Notes: generated by a model not told the origin, from the letters alone. Positions 11,187 to 26,100 are shown, counted from the first letter of the stretch. The stretch: 64,000 bases of DNA from Prosapia bicincta (GCA_036971475.1 JBAIZL010000008.1:3632501-3696500), one strand, 5' to 3'. Made by a program: numbers and translations.

Positions 11187-14100
11187 CTGAAAGATATAAT
11201 AAATCTTGAATTTTGTAGTCCATTACGTTCAGTGAAACTTAACTAGTTACTTTTACATTAAAACAAATAAAAGACATACACAAAACTCACAAATTAATCA
11301 TTTATTGGCTCATACGCATTTAATTACAAAGTCATCATCGTCAGTGAGAGTTGCTACTACAAACTCTAACTTGCAACTAAGGTAAAAGTAAGGTTACACT
11401 TTCTATATTTATACAGTGGGCATTGCCACGCCACTGTCAAAACAGTTATTAACAATACTTCAAACATGATATATCAAATAGAAATAATATACCGAACAAA
11501 TTAGTTACAATAAAATTCTTATCCATACACATAATTACTTATAAACAAAATAGATAATTAGTATTTCAGAATTATAATTATTTCAAGATTTTAACCTAAA
11601 AATTACAATAAAATTTTCTTGTGTGTTTGTAAATCTTTGGTTGAAATCTTGAAATAATAATAATCTATTTTGTTTATACATAATTATGTATATGGTTAAG
11701 AATTTTATTGTAATTAATGAGTCAGGTATAATATTTCTATTTGATGTATCATGTTTGAAGTATTGGTAATAACTGTTGTTTTGAGTGGTTTGGCAACGCC
11801 CGCTGTATAATATAGAAGTGTAACCTTACTTTCACCTTAGTTGTAAGTTGGAGTTTGTAGTAGCAACACGCACTGATGATGATGACTTTGACATTGAAAC
11901 ACGTATGAGTCAATAAAAGATTACTTTGTGACTTTTGTGTATGTCTTTTATTTGTTTTAACATAACCCCACAAGCTAAGTTCAAAGAATAGTTGTACTTT
12001 TTAACATTAGTTTATGACTATCCGAAGTTCAATTTATTTTCTAAAAACTTACTGAGACAAAACGTTTTTGATCGCTCTGTGGCGATTTTCATCAGTGTCT
12101 AAATTTTCTGCTTGGAGTTGTTATTAGGTTAAGCGGTGATGGTTATAAATAGCATCAAAGAGTATGTGTGATTATTGGATTTGTTCGTTTAAAATGTTTG
12201 TAGTTCTTGTTTTTGTGTGTTTGTAAATTTTATATTGTTCTAGTGTGTTGAGATGAGTTTTTTTTGTTGATGTATACGATTTTAGAGTTATGGTTAACGT
12301 CTGTGTATTCGTGCCCTGTTTCTTTTAGGTGATTGGCGAATGCTGAGTCGGTGTTATGTTTGGGTGATTTTATGTGTTCATTCTACATTGGACAAACAGG
12401 CCGCAGCTTCCAACAAGGAGTCAAGGAACACATAAAATCACCCAAACATAACACTGACTCAGCATACGCAAATTACCTAAAAGAAACAGGGCACAAAACA
12501 CAGACATTAACCATAACCTAGAAATCCTACTCATCAACAAAAAAGTACCACATCTCAACACACTAGAACAATATAAAATTTACAAACACACAAAAACAAA
12601 ATACAAACATATGAAACAAATAAGCCTAATACAAACATTACTCTTAGTAGTAGAGTCACACATACTCTTTGACACTATTGAAAACCTACTTTTAAAATTG
12701 TCACCGCTTAACCTAACAACAACTCCAAGCAAAAAATATAGACACTGATGAAGATCGCCATGGAGCAATAAAAAATGTTCTGTCTCGGTAAGTTTTTTTA
12801 CAAAATTTCCAAAATAAATTAAGGTTCGGATACTCATAAACTAATGTAAAAGTGATTAAATAATAAAACCATCTTTTTACTTATGGAGATTAGAAAGTAA
12901 AGTAAGAACTTCCTATTGTAAGGGCTAAGGTAAGATATAAATGCATATTATAGCAATTGGAAATGGGCATTAACATGTACATATATATCATGTGCGTAAG
13001 TTTTGTATTGGGATAAAATTACCTTGGAATTTATAACTAGTATAATAATCATACATTTTCAAGACTGAATAGAAAACTTGATAACTAGATGATTAATCCT
13101 TTTGGGCTCAATAGATATGTTTCCTTGATTTCCTATCAAGGTAAACTGAGGGAGTTAGGTTTATGTTATGAGGGTTTATTAGAATCAAACAGAAAATAAC
13201 TTGATTGTTATTTCTAGATGTATATATTCTTTTCCCTTTCCTATTAATGAGTATCTATCTATATTTTAATGCTCTGCTTTGCTATTTTTAAAAGGAAAGA
13301 TATATTTGTTGAATATTTCAGAGACATCTTTCTATCTACTGAAACATTTATGTTTAGCACTATGCCAACCTTCATTACCATTATTCTTTAAATGCCATTT
13401 AAATTATCAGTTAAAAAGTCACACATACTGAGTGTGTCTGCCAAAATTCATAATCTACAAAATGCTAGAAATCTTGATTGCCTTGATACACCAATAAATT
13501 TATTTAGAGATGAAAGTTGGGAAGTATTACAATTCAGTTATAAGAGTAGACACAAAAAAATTACCAAAAAAAGTTTCGAAAAAAATACCAAACAATTCAT
13601 AATTATAACTTATTATTAATTACAATAAAAATACTGACAAAAACCTCAATACCACAAAAATAACTAATATTACAAGTTACTAAAGGTTAAGCACTTATGT
13701 ACCTCTGATTATGATGATGAAATGGTCATCAAAAAGTACATAAGGGTTTAATCTTAGGCAATTTGTAATTTTTGTGGTATTGGGATTTTTACCGAGATTA
13801 TTTTTGTAGATAATGTTGTATTTATATATCAAGCCGTATTATTATATTGTAAATAACAATATACAATACTATAAAGACTTATGGCAATGTATTTGTCTTT
13901 ATTAAAAAGCTATGTAATTGTATTACAAATACAGTTAATATGGGCAATTATATATTATATATATTACAATATTATATGATATTGAAATATCATGGTTTAA
14001 GTTAAAATGTTAGGCATTTAATCCATTGGCCTACTACTTTCTCCAGACACTGCAGCACAAGACAGAAAATAAAATTAATTTGGAAACACACAGAACTTTT

Positions 14101-17100
14101 ATTTTAGATCCCGTATATATACTATTGCACTGCACAAGACAGTAAATCCAATTAATTTGGACACACATACAGAACATTGACTTTAGATCCCGTAAGTACA
14201 CTATTTCAAGTCAGATTGTTATGAGCTTAGTGGTGTTGTTACAAATCTTCTAATGTACAATAAGTTTGTTTTTTGAAGTTCAAAATTGTTAAGCTATGTT
14301 AATTTTCAAAAAACATTTGAAGTAAAAACAACCTTTTTAATTATATAGATTTACCCTTCATTTAAAATCTTTTACTATGAAAATTATTATTACAAAGAGA
14401 TTTTGACAATTACTAGAGTGAAACAATCTTTTGTTACTCATCTATAACCAATTCACACAAATCACAATATTATTTATTTGAGTAATTGTTTTATCCCTCT
14501 GTGTTCAGCAGAACTTAAATACTTATACTTTAATTATAATATAGAGGTTATTGTACTCATTGTAAGAATTTCTGTAGATTTATAATGGACTCTCATTTTG
14601 TAATTTGATAAACTACAATGGAATATATTTTGGAAAGTTTTTCAAAAAGTAAAAACTTACTTTTACAGTTTTATCAGATGATGCAGACACAATTTGTTTT
14701 GAATCAGGTGAAAACTCAGCATATAAAACCATACCACGATGCAAGTCCAACTCATAAGCACATGCCTCCCCTGTATGTTCAATATTCCAAAGTTCAGCAT
14801 AGCTAGTTTGCCTTTGTCGAGGTGAAGGAGTTCTACTATAATCACCTAAAACATTTTCAACATTTTGTGTTTTGGCTAAATTTGAAAAAACCTAAGCTCC
14901 TGTTTCTAACAATATTAAAATATGTAATACTTCTCAAAAGTTAAAGTTACAGAGATAAATTTATTATAAAGCAAGTAATATAAACAAAAATTTTTTTAAG
15001 TCCACCTCTAATTATGTCAACAAAGAAAAATTTAATTTTAGTTACATTTTATTAAATAATTACAAATGATATAAACAAAGTAACACAACCTATGTGTTAA
15101 AACAGCTGTTCTAAATCATATGTTATCACTTATTTTAAGCCTAATGGGACGAAATAACTATATTGTATAACTTCCTCCTTTTGTGAAGATTTTCTCCCAT
15201 ATAAAACTAAAATTAATTCATTAAATTTAATTAAGGAATTAATATTTGAAAAAAAATATATTAACATCAAATGTCATCCACTACAAGTTTAAAAAAATGT
15301 ATTTGAACTTGAGTGAATAAATAAAAAGAATGTGATTGCCAGTTGAAAATTTGAATAAGATATATAGAAACAGAGAGTGAACTAATAGGAGTTGAATAAA
15401 TGCAAATAAAAAAGTTAATACAAATCAATGTAATTTTGAAACATATATCTACAGTACTGTTAACATAAATGAATTGAAATATACAATTATTTGCCAACTA
15501 TAAATGAGAAAAATTAGGAATAAAGTTAATTTTCATTGTTATTAATAAGAAATTCCTGTCGTCTTCATAAAATTTAGTCTGCTATGAATGAATATTGTAA
15601 TACTAATAATAAAGCTGTAAAAAAATCAGAATATTAGAATTTTATAATATTGACACCCAAATATATATGAACATTACAGGTATTAAAATGACATGTGCAC
15701 TCAATGTGTTACAATAAAACTTACTGAAATCAGGAAACACTTTTCTGCATATATGATATCGACCTTTATATTCAAAGTTGAATGAAAACAATGAAGAGAG
15801 AAACTGGGTTTCAGGAAAATACAAGAGATGTAATTTAGTCTGTGGAAATGGTACAAAATACTTTCAGAAAAATAAAACATTTGTGGAGTTAAAGAATATA
15901 ATGAACTATCTTTTGAAAATTGATTTACAAGAAAATTATATGAATTAGAAACAGAAAAACTTGTACAAGTATGAAGCTATATTGTGCTACTTACATCACG
16001 CTATGCTGCTCTTAAGGCTCAAAGTTTATACATTAACACGTTGACTAATTATGATGATACTGGGTAGTCATGGTGTGACCCTTTCATTAGAGGAGTGGTT
16101 TCTGGTTGTGTTAAATCATTATTTTTCAAATTATTGCCATATCTAAAGTGAACAAAACTATTTGTGTACAACATTCAATTGTTGTCTCAAGATTTTCCAT
16201 GTTCTACCTTGTTTAAGTTTATTCTCTTAAAGGTAAGTTATAAATGAATTGATATTGCTTATTTTTTTTATTATTGATTATAATTTTAATAACAATAGTT
16301 ACAATCATTAAAAATTTTTGAAATCTATCATTTTTATAAATATATTTTTCCTTCTGTTTTTTTTTTCCCTATATACTGATTTTGTTGTTGTAATTAAAAA
16401 GGTCAATTGCATTTAGGTTCTAAAGTGACTTTAATTGGTAAATAAAATTGCACTAGAAAAGTCTATTTCTTAGTGCATATTTGAGTTTTGGAACTTGATT
16501 TGCTCCTGGATTGACCATAACTAAGAAATAACTCGCTACACATTTTGTTTGAAGATTGAGCTAGTTATGAATGATTAAAAAAAAAATCTAACTGATATAT
16601 TATTAACACACAATATTTATAGCCAGGACCATTTAAGAGTGCACTTGGCCTTGAGAGATCGATCACAATAGGCAAGACAAGAAGTGGAGAGTTGCTTTGA
16701 CATAGTAAAAATTCTTTCCAACAAACATGATAAGGACTGTCAAAACACTGACTTGCATGAGAAGGTTGATATTAGATGAATTTTAGCTTCGGTATGAAAT
16801 AACAAACAACCTCAAAATATGTGTAGACATAACAGATCCAGAAGCTGTTGATGTAAAGAACATTCTGAAAATGTAACATGTATTTAGAAGTGGTAATACA
16901 CGAGAAAGCGGGAGTGAGCATGTGCATGGTTAGCTGGGCGCAACTACACGATTATGTGACTCAAAATTAGTGCATTATAAATGTGTGTTACTAAATAAAC
17001 ATGCTTCAATTATTGACTGGACCAAAACTACTGAAAATTTATGGAAACAAAAAATAAGAGTATGTTGTAACCACAGATAATTTGTCAACAAGCACCACAC

Positions 17101-20100
17101 CCAAGACCAGGCGAGACTCATCACTGTCACAGTCAACGTGTTAAGTATTTGGTACAACCACAACTACGAAATTATATAATGCTACTTACATCGGACTATT
17201 AGTTGATCTTGAGGTTAGATGTCTGTACATTAAGTATTAAGTACAATCACGAATATGAAGCTACATTATGCTATTTACATCAGGCTGCTCTTGAGGCTAG
17301 ATATCTGTACATTAACGATCAAGTACAACCACAAGTATGAAGCTACTAGAAACAGAAAAGACAGATAGTTTTATCATCTATCCATAATTGACGAATATAG
17401 TAAACTTTTGAATTAGGAATGATAATCCGAAGCAAAAGAACTACTGATCACACAAAACTTTTACCAGAAAATGAGAAGTTTGTGCATAATATGTAGCAGG
17501 AGATAGTGCAATCTGTCATGTTATGGGCAGTAAAATTCAACTTTCCTAATTTTGATTGAGAAATGTTAATTCACAAGCACGAATGTTAACAGTTCTTATG
17601 TTAAAATAGATTTTTTGTTTTTTATTTTATTTTACATTCCTAGTTTATTTATAGAATTATTTTAGCATGCAACAAATTGTGAGTGATAAGAATAAACAAA
17701 TATTTCAAATAGACACATCAAAAAATATTAAAATCAGCTATTAACTTTGAAAATGATTTAAAAGATTTTTTGTTGGTCTTTGATACTTTTATTGAGTATT
17801 ATTATTCTTTTCCTTTCCTACTGTAACTTATTCTGCTATATGACTTAATTTATTTATTACTAAAGATAAAGTTATTTGATTTTTTCTCTTTCCAATGGGT
17901 ATGTCTTTTGTCATCTGCTGTGAGTTTTAAACAGCCAAACTTAAAAAGAAAAAAGTTGAGAATAGTTTTTTATATTTAGGTAAAAAAGCCAAAAGTAATT
18001 AAGAGCCCAATAGCGTAATTGTAATTAATAAACAATTATAAACCCTTGCTACGAAATAGTTACACAACCTTTATGTACATTTAGATAACACAGTTAGTAT
18101 CATCAGAAAGTTATAAGTAAATTGAGAACTAGATCCCATGGCCTTATATATTCTCATAGTGCGCAACACTCACATGCCTACGCTCAGCAAATGGTTTAAT
18201 TAATACCAGTGCTAGGCGAAGCAGCAACACCACGCGCACCACTAATCTATATGTTACAGACCTAACTTAAACACTAATATATTAATACAATGTTGAATAC
18301 TAACTAAAACAATTAAGTGAGCAAAACAATAAAGTGTTTAGCACAAATAACGGCGGTTTGAAATAGGTTACTTAATAGTTATGAAGGTGTTTTCATTGTT
18401 AAAATCAAAGAACTTTTTTATGAACGTTGATGAAATCCCGTTTCCTGTTTATAGTTTTATTTCTTTGTTATGACCAAATACATGACAATATTTATTGAGT
18501 CAAGTTAACATTGTTAATATTAGTTATTATTATTAATGGTTTTAGTTAGTACTTAACATTATATTGCGTGTTTCTGTTTAAGTTAGGTCAGTAATGCATA
18601 GGCTACTGGAGGGTGTAGTGTTGTTCCTTCGTCTGCACTGGTATTGCAATTAAATATAGGGTCTTAGGATTTAATACTCAATTCATCTGAAACTTTCTGA
18701 TAATGCTAAATGTGTATTTTGCTAACTATTTTGTAGCAAAGGTTTATAATTGTTTATTAGTTAGGTAAAAAAATCCCTTAAATTAGGTAGTTAATTGCCT
18801 GTAAAAAAATAAATGTAGGTAGCTTTTATTATAAGTAATAACTGAGCTAGCTTGTGAGTTAAGGTTATTAATAAATAAATAACTGCACACAAACTCACAA
18901 AACAATATACTTTATTGTCATACGTGTTTCAATGACTAATTTCACCATCATCAGTGATATTACTACAAATGTATTAGGAGTTGCTGTTGTAAATTTGTAG
19001 TAATATCAGTGATGATGACAACATAAGTCATTGAAAGGCATACGAAAAAAAGGATATTGCTTTGAGAGTTTGTGTGCAGTTATTTATTTATTTATGCTTT
19101 TATTAGTTATATATATTCTAGGATTGGGTTTTTTATATAAATGAAATAAAGGTGACGGCCAGTTTTAGAGCAATTATAATACTTGCTCTAAAGAACTTTT
19201 TAAAACATAACTTTTTTGTATTTTAAATTTGTTTAAACATAGAGCAGCTGTCAAAAGAGATCTTCCCTATTGAAAGAGACACTCAAATAATTCCAGTGAA
19301 GTAATTAGTAAAATCACTAGGAATCAGAAGAGACGACAAGAAGAAAATGAAACTAATGATAATTGAATATGTCAGTTATGGATATTTAAGTTTGTTACAC
19401 AGGGCAGACATATTAATGATTAAAACAACATTATTTAAATGTTTGCCATTTCTAAAACATTGTTGTCCATATGCTTAAGTTGTTTATAAATAATTTCCTT
19501 TGTATATAGATTTTTGAATATTATTTGGTTAAATAACTCACCATGACCATTACTAAAGACTTCATTTGTGGATGAATCTAAACCAATAAGTTTCCATACT
19601 CTAATGAGGAAGTCTTCTGATGTTGATAGAAATAGTTGCTCGTTTTTACTAAGGGCAAGGTGAGTTATTTTTTTCCTATGACCTTCAAAGGTTCGAAGAG
19701 CAAAACCTTTGTTATCTATAATCTGAAATAAGTTCAACACTACATTATAAACAAGGTTTGTTACTAAATGACATTTATTTTACATAGTTTGAACAATTGT
19801 CATATTCACATTAAATATATCTATGTATTATTATTGTTAAAAAAGTAACATTCTTTTCAAAATAGGTAAAACTACTTGTTTTTATTGCTCCTCGCCACCA
19901 TCATATATAATCAACTTAGGAACACTATTTCCTTGTATTCATTTATCACTTACACTTTAATATGCTTAAAGAAGAATCTTACTTCATATATTTGTGAGTC
20001 AACTTTCAAGAACTATTAACTACATGCTCTTATTTTCAAGCTTATTTAGAGACTGACGGTTTTTGGTAGTAGCTGTTTGAGAATTCCATTATCACATGGT

Positions 20101-23100
20101 ATAATGGTATTGTTCTATTTTTGGTTTCACTGCACTGTGGGTTATTTTGGCTTGTCTAGGAGTTAATTTTGTACATTAAGTTAAATAATTTATCATTTCT
20201 TAAATTTATTTGTATTTGTTTGTTTATCACACAAAATATAAGTAACAAAAAATACAAATAAAATTTTAAAAATGATAAATTATTCACAGACCTGCCAACT
20301 TTAACACTTTAGCTGCAGTGTGGGGCCAATTGGGCCGACAACCCAGTAGGTGAACCGAATACCGTCGAGCCACTAGGCCCGAATTTTGTCTAGTGATGTT
20401 TTATGTTTATTAGTACTACTCAGCCGGTGTTGCTACTTTTGGAAAATGAATGCACAATATTAAACAACAAACTTCACACTACTTTTAGATATTATTACGA
20501 TGGATTTTGTTTGATAGAAATGGACTATTGTTTTCAAAGTTTCACAAAACCTAAAAAAAATAAGACAGTAATATTAACTAAATAACCAGTTGTAAAATAA
20601 TTCTTAAAAAAACTGACTTGGTTGAAGTTAAGTACAAACATTGGTACTCTTAGATAAACGCATCCTTTCTAAGAAGTAAAATATAACATAAATTCCTTAA
20701 AAAGTAAATTATAAAGTTTTAAAACTTTTACTTGTTATGAATCTTGTATGGTATTTATCGGATCTGAAGCATTACTTATCAGAAAGAGAATATGTTTACA
20801 CTTCCGTTCTATATGCAAAATATTTATAAAGTCAAATAAATCACATGTGACACATTTACATGTCAGCGCGATAAGCGCCAAAACACTTTTCTCTCCAGTC
20901 AGCTTATTATGTGGGTAACTGGAACATAACATTATGGTTTTGTTGTTTATTGTTTACACAAAACACAAAAAAAATATTTAGACAGTGTTGCATAGAAAAC
21001 AAAATAAACGTATCTCAAAAACAATTTTGGGCCAATTGTATCATTTACACTATTATATTGGCCCGACATAGGTTTTTATATATATTACGATAAAAAAAGT
21101 ATTTTTGTACTTAGATATGATATAGGAACAAAAAAGGAGTACACATTATTAAAAAAAACTTCAAATATTTTGGCAATTCTCTGAGAAAACACCGATATTG
21201 TGGTTGGCAGCTAAAGTGTTAAGAAAAAGTCAGTTTCTAAATAAGCTTGAAAATGAGAGCACGTAATTAATAGTTCTAGAAAATCACCTCACAAATATAT
21301 CAAGTGAGATTCTTGTTTAAGTACATTAAAGTGTAAGATATATATTTTCTAAATGACTGTACATATGTTTACAGTGGATATTATTAACAGGAGCAGATAG
21401 CAACAGATTAAATAAAAATAAAAACTCAATGTTAAAAGTAGAGTGATATTAAGAGAGTGGTCCACAAAGTAACCGCCCCGTTTGGGCGTGGCACGATAAG
21501 TATTGGGGGTAGCGCCGCCATTCTCACATCGGTGTGTGCAGCCATTCAGTATGCTTCTAGCTGTGCAAGGGAGAGTATCGTACGATCGCGCGTTCTTTTG
21601 TTATAACGTAAAAACATGAGCGCCGCGATAGAAAATCCCGCCAAGTGTGAAGTGCGAGGTGTAATAAGATTTCTGTGGTCAAAAAGTTACACAGCAGCTA
21701 AAATTCATCGTGAATTGAGTCTGGTGTATGGCCCAAACATTATGAGCAAAGGTGTAGTCCGTCAATGGGTTCGTTTTTTTAAAAATGGAAGAACGAACAT
21801 TCACGATGAAGACGGGAGTGGTAGGCCATCTCTCGTCAGTGAAGACTTGGCAAACAAAGTGGATGAGAAAATTCACAAGAACCATCGTTTCACAATCTCG
21901 GAACTTTCAGATCATTTTCCTGAAATTTCTCGAAGTCTTGTGCATGAGATAGTGACAGAAAAACTAGGCTATCACAAGTTTTGTGCTCGTTGGATTCCAA
22001 AAGTGCTCACCGATGATTACAAAATAAAAAGAATGAGTTCTGCCATAGACTTTCTTACTTGGTATGACGTTGAAGGAGAAACATTTTTGAACAGGATCGT
22101 TACAGGAGATGAGACTTGGGTAGCCTATGTAAATGCCGAAACAAAACAACAGTCAATGCAATGGGGTCATACCGCTTCGCCAAGCAAGCAAAAGAAAGCT
22201 CGCCAATCCTTTTCAGCGAGAAAATTGATGGCTACAGTTTTTTGGGATGCTAAAGGCATCTTGCTCGTTGAATTTATGGAGCGTGGTACGACCATTACAG
22301 CTGCAACTTATTGTGAAACCTTAAAACGGCTACGACGAGCGATTCAAAACAAGCGTTGTGGTCTTCTGACATCTGGCGTTGTGTTTATCCATGACAATGT
22401 CCGCCCTCACAGAGCTAAAAAACAACTGAACTTTTGGAAAAGTTTAAATGGGACGTTTTTGACCACCCCCTCTAGCCCGGACTTGGGTCCCAGTGATTTC
22501 AATCTTTTCCCGTACATGAAGCGGTGGCTTGCATCTCAGAGGTTTGCAAGTGATGAAGAGCTTCAAAACCCTGTGACAGGCTGGCTACGTTCTCAGGCAG
22601 CAGATTTTTTTAAAAACGGAATTTCAAAAACTGTTAAAAGATATGACAAGTGCTTGAATTTGTATGGTGAATATGTAGAAAAGTAGAAAAAATCTGTAGT
22701 TTTAACATGTATATAATCAAATTTTTGTATCTCAACTGGTTTATTTTTTATTTCAAAACGGAGGTTACTTTGTGGACCACCCTCGTAATTCATATCAATA
22801 TGTAAAATATTGTCATACATCAATGTTCCATGAGATAAATAATGCCACAACATGTACAAAAATGGTTATCAAAGAACTAGAATAGATATAGCAAAAAAAA
22901 AAAAAAAAAAAAAAAAAAATTACCTGAATACGGCCTGATTCACCAGCAATGATGATGTTGCTTTTTACATCAGAGAAACAAGCGGCAGTAATTTGTTCAT
23001 GGTATTGAATCAGTTTCGGAGCAACACAACTATCAGGAGCTCCAAGTCTAAGAAACAAAAATAGGCAAATGTTTATGGATTTAAATGAATACACAAATTC

Positions 23101-26100
23101 AAAAAATTGTGAAATATGTTTTACCGGAGTTAACATTCGTGCATTCTTCACACATGTTACAAAAACATTTCCTCTACTGACCATAAACAAGTAATATACA
23201 ATTTTTTTAAAGTGAATTCCTACTTAGGTCAACAAAAAATTTTTATTTGTCATTTTAAAAAAAATAATTACAATTAATATAAATATGTACGAGGGTGGTC
23301 CACAAAGTAACCGCCGTTTAGGCGTGGCGCGATAAGTAGTGGGGGTAGCGCCGCCATTTTCACATCGGTGTGTGCAGCCGTTCAGTACGCTTCTAGCTGT
23401 GCAAGGGAGATTATCATGCGATCGCGCGTTCTTTTGTTATAACGTGAAAACATGAGCGCCGCGATAGAAAATCCCGCCAAGTGTGAAGTGCGAGGTGTAA
23501 TAAGATTTCTGTGGTCGAAAAGTTACACAGCAGCTGAAATTCATCGTGAATTGAATGCGCTGTATGGCCCAAACATTATGAGCGAAGGTGTAGTCAATAG
23601 GTTCGTTTTTATTTTTTAAATTGAAGAACGTTCACGATGAAGACCGGAGTGGTAGGCCATCTCTCGTCAGTGATGACTTGGTGAACAAAATGAATGAGAA
23701 AATTCGCAAGAACCGTCGCTTCACAATCTCGGAACTTTCAGATCATTTTCCTGAAATGTCTGGAAGTCTTGTGCATGAGATAGTGACAGAAAAACTAGGC
23801 TATCACAAGTTTTGAGGTCGTTGGATTCCAAAAGTGCTCACCGATGATCACAAAATGAAAAGAATGAGTTCTGCCATAGACTTTCTTACTCGGTATGACG
23901 TTGAAGGAGAAACATTTTTGAACAGGATCGTTACAGGAGGTGAGACTTGGGTAGCCTATGTGAATGCCGAAACAAAACAACAGTCAATGCAATTGGGTCA
24001 TATTGCTTCGCCAAGTAAGCCAAAGAAAGCTCGCCAACCCTTTTCAGCGAGAAAATTGATTGCTACAGTTTTTTGGGATGCTAAGGGCATCTTGCTCGTT
24101 GAATTTATGGAGCGTGGTACGACCATTATAGCTGCAGCTTGTTGTGAAACCTTAAAACGGCTACTACGAGCGATTCAAAACAATCGTGGTCTTCTGACAT
24201 CTGGCGTTGTGTTTGCCCATGACAGTGCCCGCCCTCACACAGCTCAAAAAACACCTGAACTTTTGGAAAAGTTTAAATGGGACGTTTTTGACCACCCCCG
24301 CCCTACAGCCCGGACTTGGCTCCCACTGAATTCCATATTTTACCGTAAATGAAGCGGTGGCTTGCATCTCAGAGGTTTGCGAGTGATGAAGAGCTTCAAA
24401 ACGCTGTGACAGGCCGGCTATGTTCTCAGGCGGCAGATTTTTTTAAAGACGGAATTTCAAAAACTGTTAAAAGATATGATAAATGCTTGAATTTTTTTGG
24501 TGAATATATGGAAAAGTAGAGAAAAGCTGTAGTGTTAACATGTATATAATAAAAGTTTTGTATCTCAACTGGTTTATTTTTTATTTCAAAACGGAGGTTA
24601 CTTTGTGGACCACCCTCGTATATACATAAGACAGAATCATAATATTAAGTGGTAAAATAGAAAATTTCCTTGCAATTTTTCATTTCCCTCTCCATTTAGT
24701 ATATGGTGTTGGACTATTATTTTTGTTTGTAACTATTTATTCGCTTTCTTTATTATTTGTTTCTAATTTATGAAGCTCATGGTAGTCTATAATTTTTCAT
24801 TTTATCCACCTCTTGTAATATTTCATTATTGCAAGGATGAGATAATTTCTCTCATAATTTCATACATATATTTAAGTAACGGATTTGTAGCTGTGGGAAA
24901 GTTGGCTCAGTGCTAAAGTGCTAGATTTCAAACATGAGTCATTCCTGTTTGGATCCGGCCGAGGCATCAACTTCTTTAAATTTAGTTGATGAATAAATAT
25001 TTGAAAACTGTATTAACAGCAATTAACTGTTATCCACTAAAGGTTAAAAAAAATGAATTTGAACTCAATTGGATGAATAAAAATATATTTTATTAACAAT
25101 TGAAAATTTGAACAAAACATATATTTATAAACAGTGTGAACTAATAGAATGAATTGAATAAATAAAAATAAGAACGTTAGTACAAATCAATGTCATTTTG
25201 CGACATCATTAAATAATTTTGAATAAAATTAAAATTTTGTACTTACGGAAATTTGATGTATCTACTGCTGCGACGTTTCCGAGCTAATGTGAATGCCGCT
25301 TTGAACACATGGCTGTTTTGATGTTCCTGAAGAGCAAATTGCACTATATCTACATCTGTTAATCTTCTAACACTCTGTCCACAGCGTTCTACAAACCGTT
25401 CAAAGTCTTGCAATTTGTCCATGTTTTTTGCCTGTTCATGTAATATATCATATATAATCATATAAAATTCGTAAAAACGGCTCAATTGAAAACATACTTA
25501 TAATCAAGCAATAAAAAATAAATGTAAGAATAATGTTCAGATTATATTTAGATTCTAATTATTGAAATTATTAATATACTCATCTTCATTTCTGTTAGGA
25601 ATATTTGTATATGTTTGAGTACATTTTTCTGCCATTCTTAACTTTTCGATATTCTCTTGTTGACGCGTTTCAGATTAACTCCATTTTTAAAACTTCAATA
25701 GTACTGGTCGCCCAAATGTAATGTAATACTGGAAAAGGAAAATGTAATAACGAGCAAATAAATACATAGTCGAACGTTATATTTAAAAGTTTAAAATTAT
25801 TAAGTAGGTGGACGGAAGAGTAGGCGTGCACCAATAGGAGGTGGGTGTGTGTGTGTGTGTGTGTGGCTAACGATATATAAAGACGAGCTCAAAATTTGGA
25901 CGACCAGTACTATTGAAGTTTTGAAAATAGAGTTAATCCGAAACACCTCAACAGAAGAGAATATCGAAAAGTTAGGAATGGCAGAAAAATGTATTCAAAC
26001 ATATATAATTCTAATTATTCATGAAAAAATATTTTCATTCAAAAATACAGTTATGCTGAAAATTTAAAAAATACGTGAGAAAAATCTAGAAGCTAAATTT

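Larger units (their letters stand above)
11205..12845. mobile_element. Penelope-like foldback, family A, in the last Apaf-1 intron
   Basis: The left arm (minus) starts with CTTGAATTTTGTAG at 11205, resumes at 11963 after a nested foldback, and reaches about 12340. The right arm (plus) runs from about 12371 to 12845. Both carry the family tail GTTCGGATAGTCATAAAC or a variant, and a hammerhead-like motif (12054-12100 minus, 12741-12786 plus). The arms match around GATTTTATGTG and CACATAAAATC. Only the GIY-YIG part is coding. Confidence 0.7.
23195..25200 (+). repeat. Intron repeat S, copy 2, split by mariner 2
   Basis: The left part (23195-23287) and right part (24621-25200) flank mariner 2 and join at a duplicated TA. 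The right part holds CATTTCCCTCTCCATTTAG, the tRNA-like head at 24885-24990, and the tail ATTGAAAATTTGAACAAAAC. With the mariner it fills nearly the whole intron between two Apaf-1 exons. Confidence 0.65.

Noticed and set aside
15642..17163. Minus-strand frames of about 60 codons at 15642 and 16975
   Set aside because: Hydrophobic, AT-driven composition, no splice sites in the Apaf-1 phase and no WD40 motif.
11190..19540. Additional WD40 exons in the large 3' introns
   Set aside because: I looked on the minus strand for H-x-V/I...FSPDG and WD/WK blocks with splice sites in the right phase and found none by eye. A computed search is still needed.
22813..23190. 125-codon minus-strand frame
   Set aside because: It is the Apaf-1 exon at 22924-23047 read into both introns; splice sites and WD40 content set the true limits.
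24885..24990. Possible tRNA gene
   Set aside because: A and B boxes are recognisable but no cloverleaf closes and the sequence is part of a dispersed repeat, so I list it as a SINE-like head.
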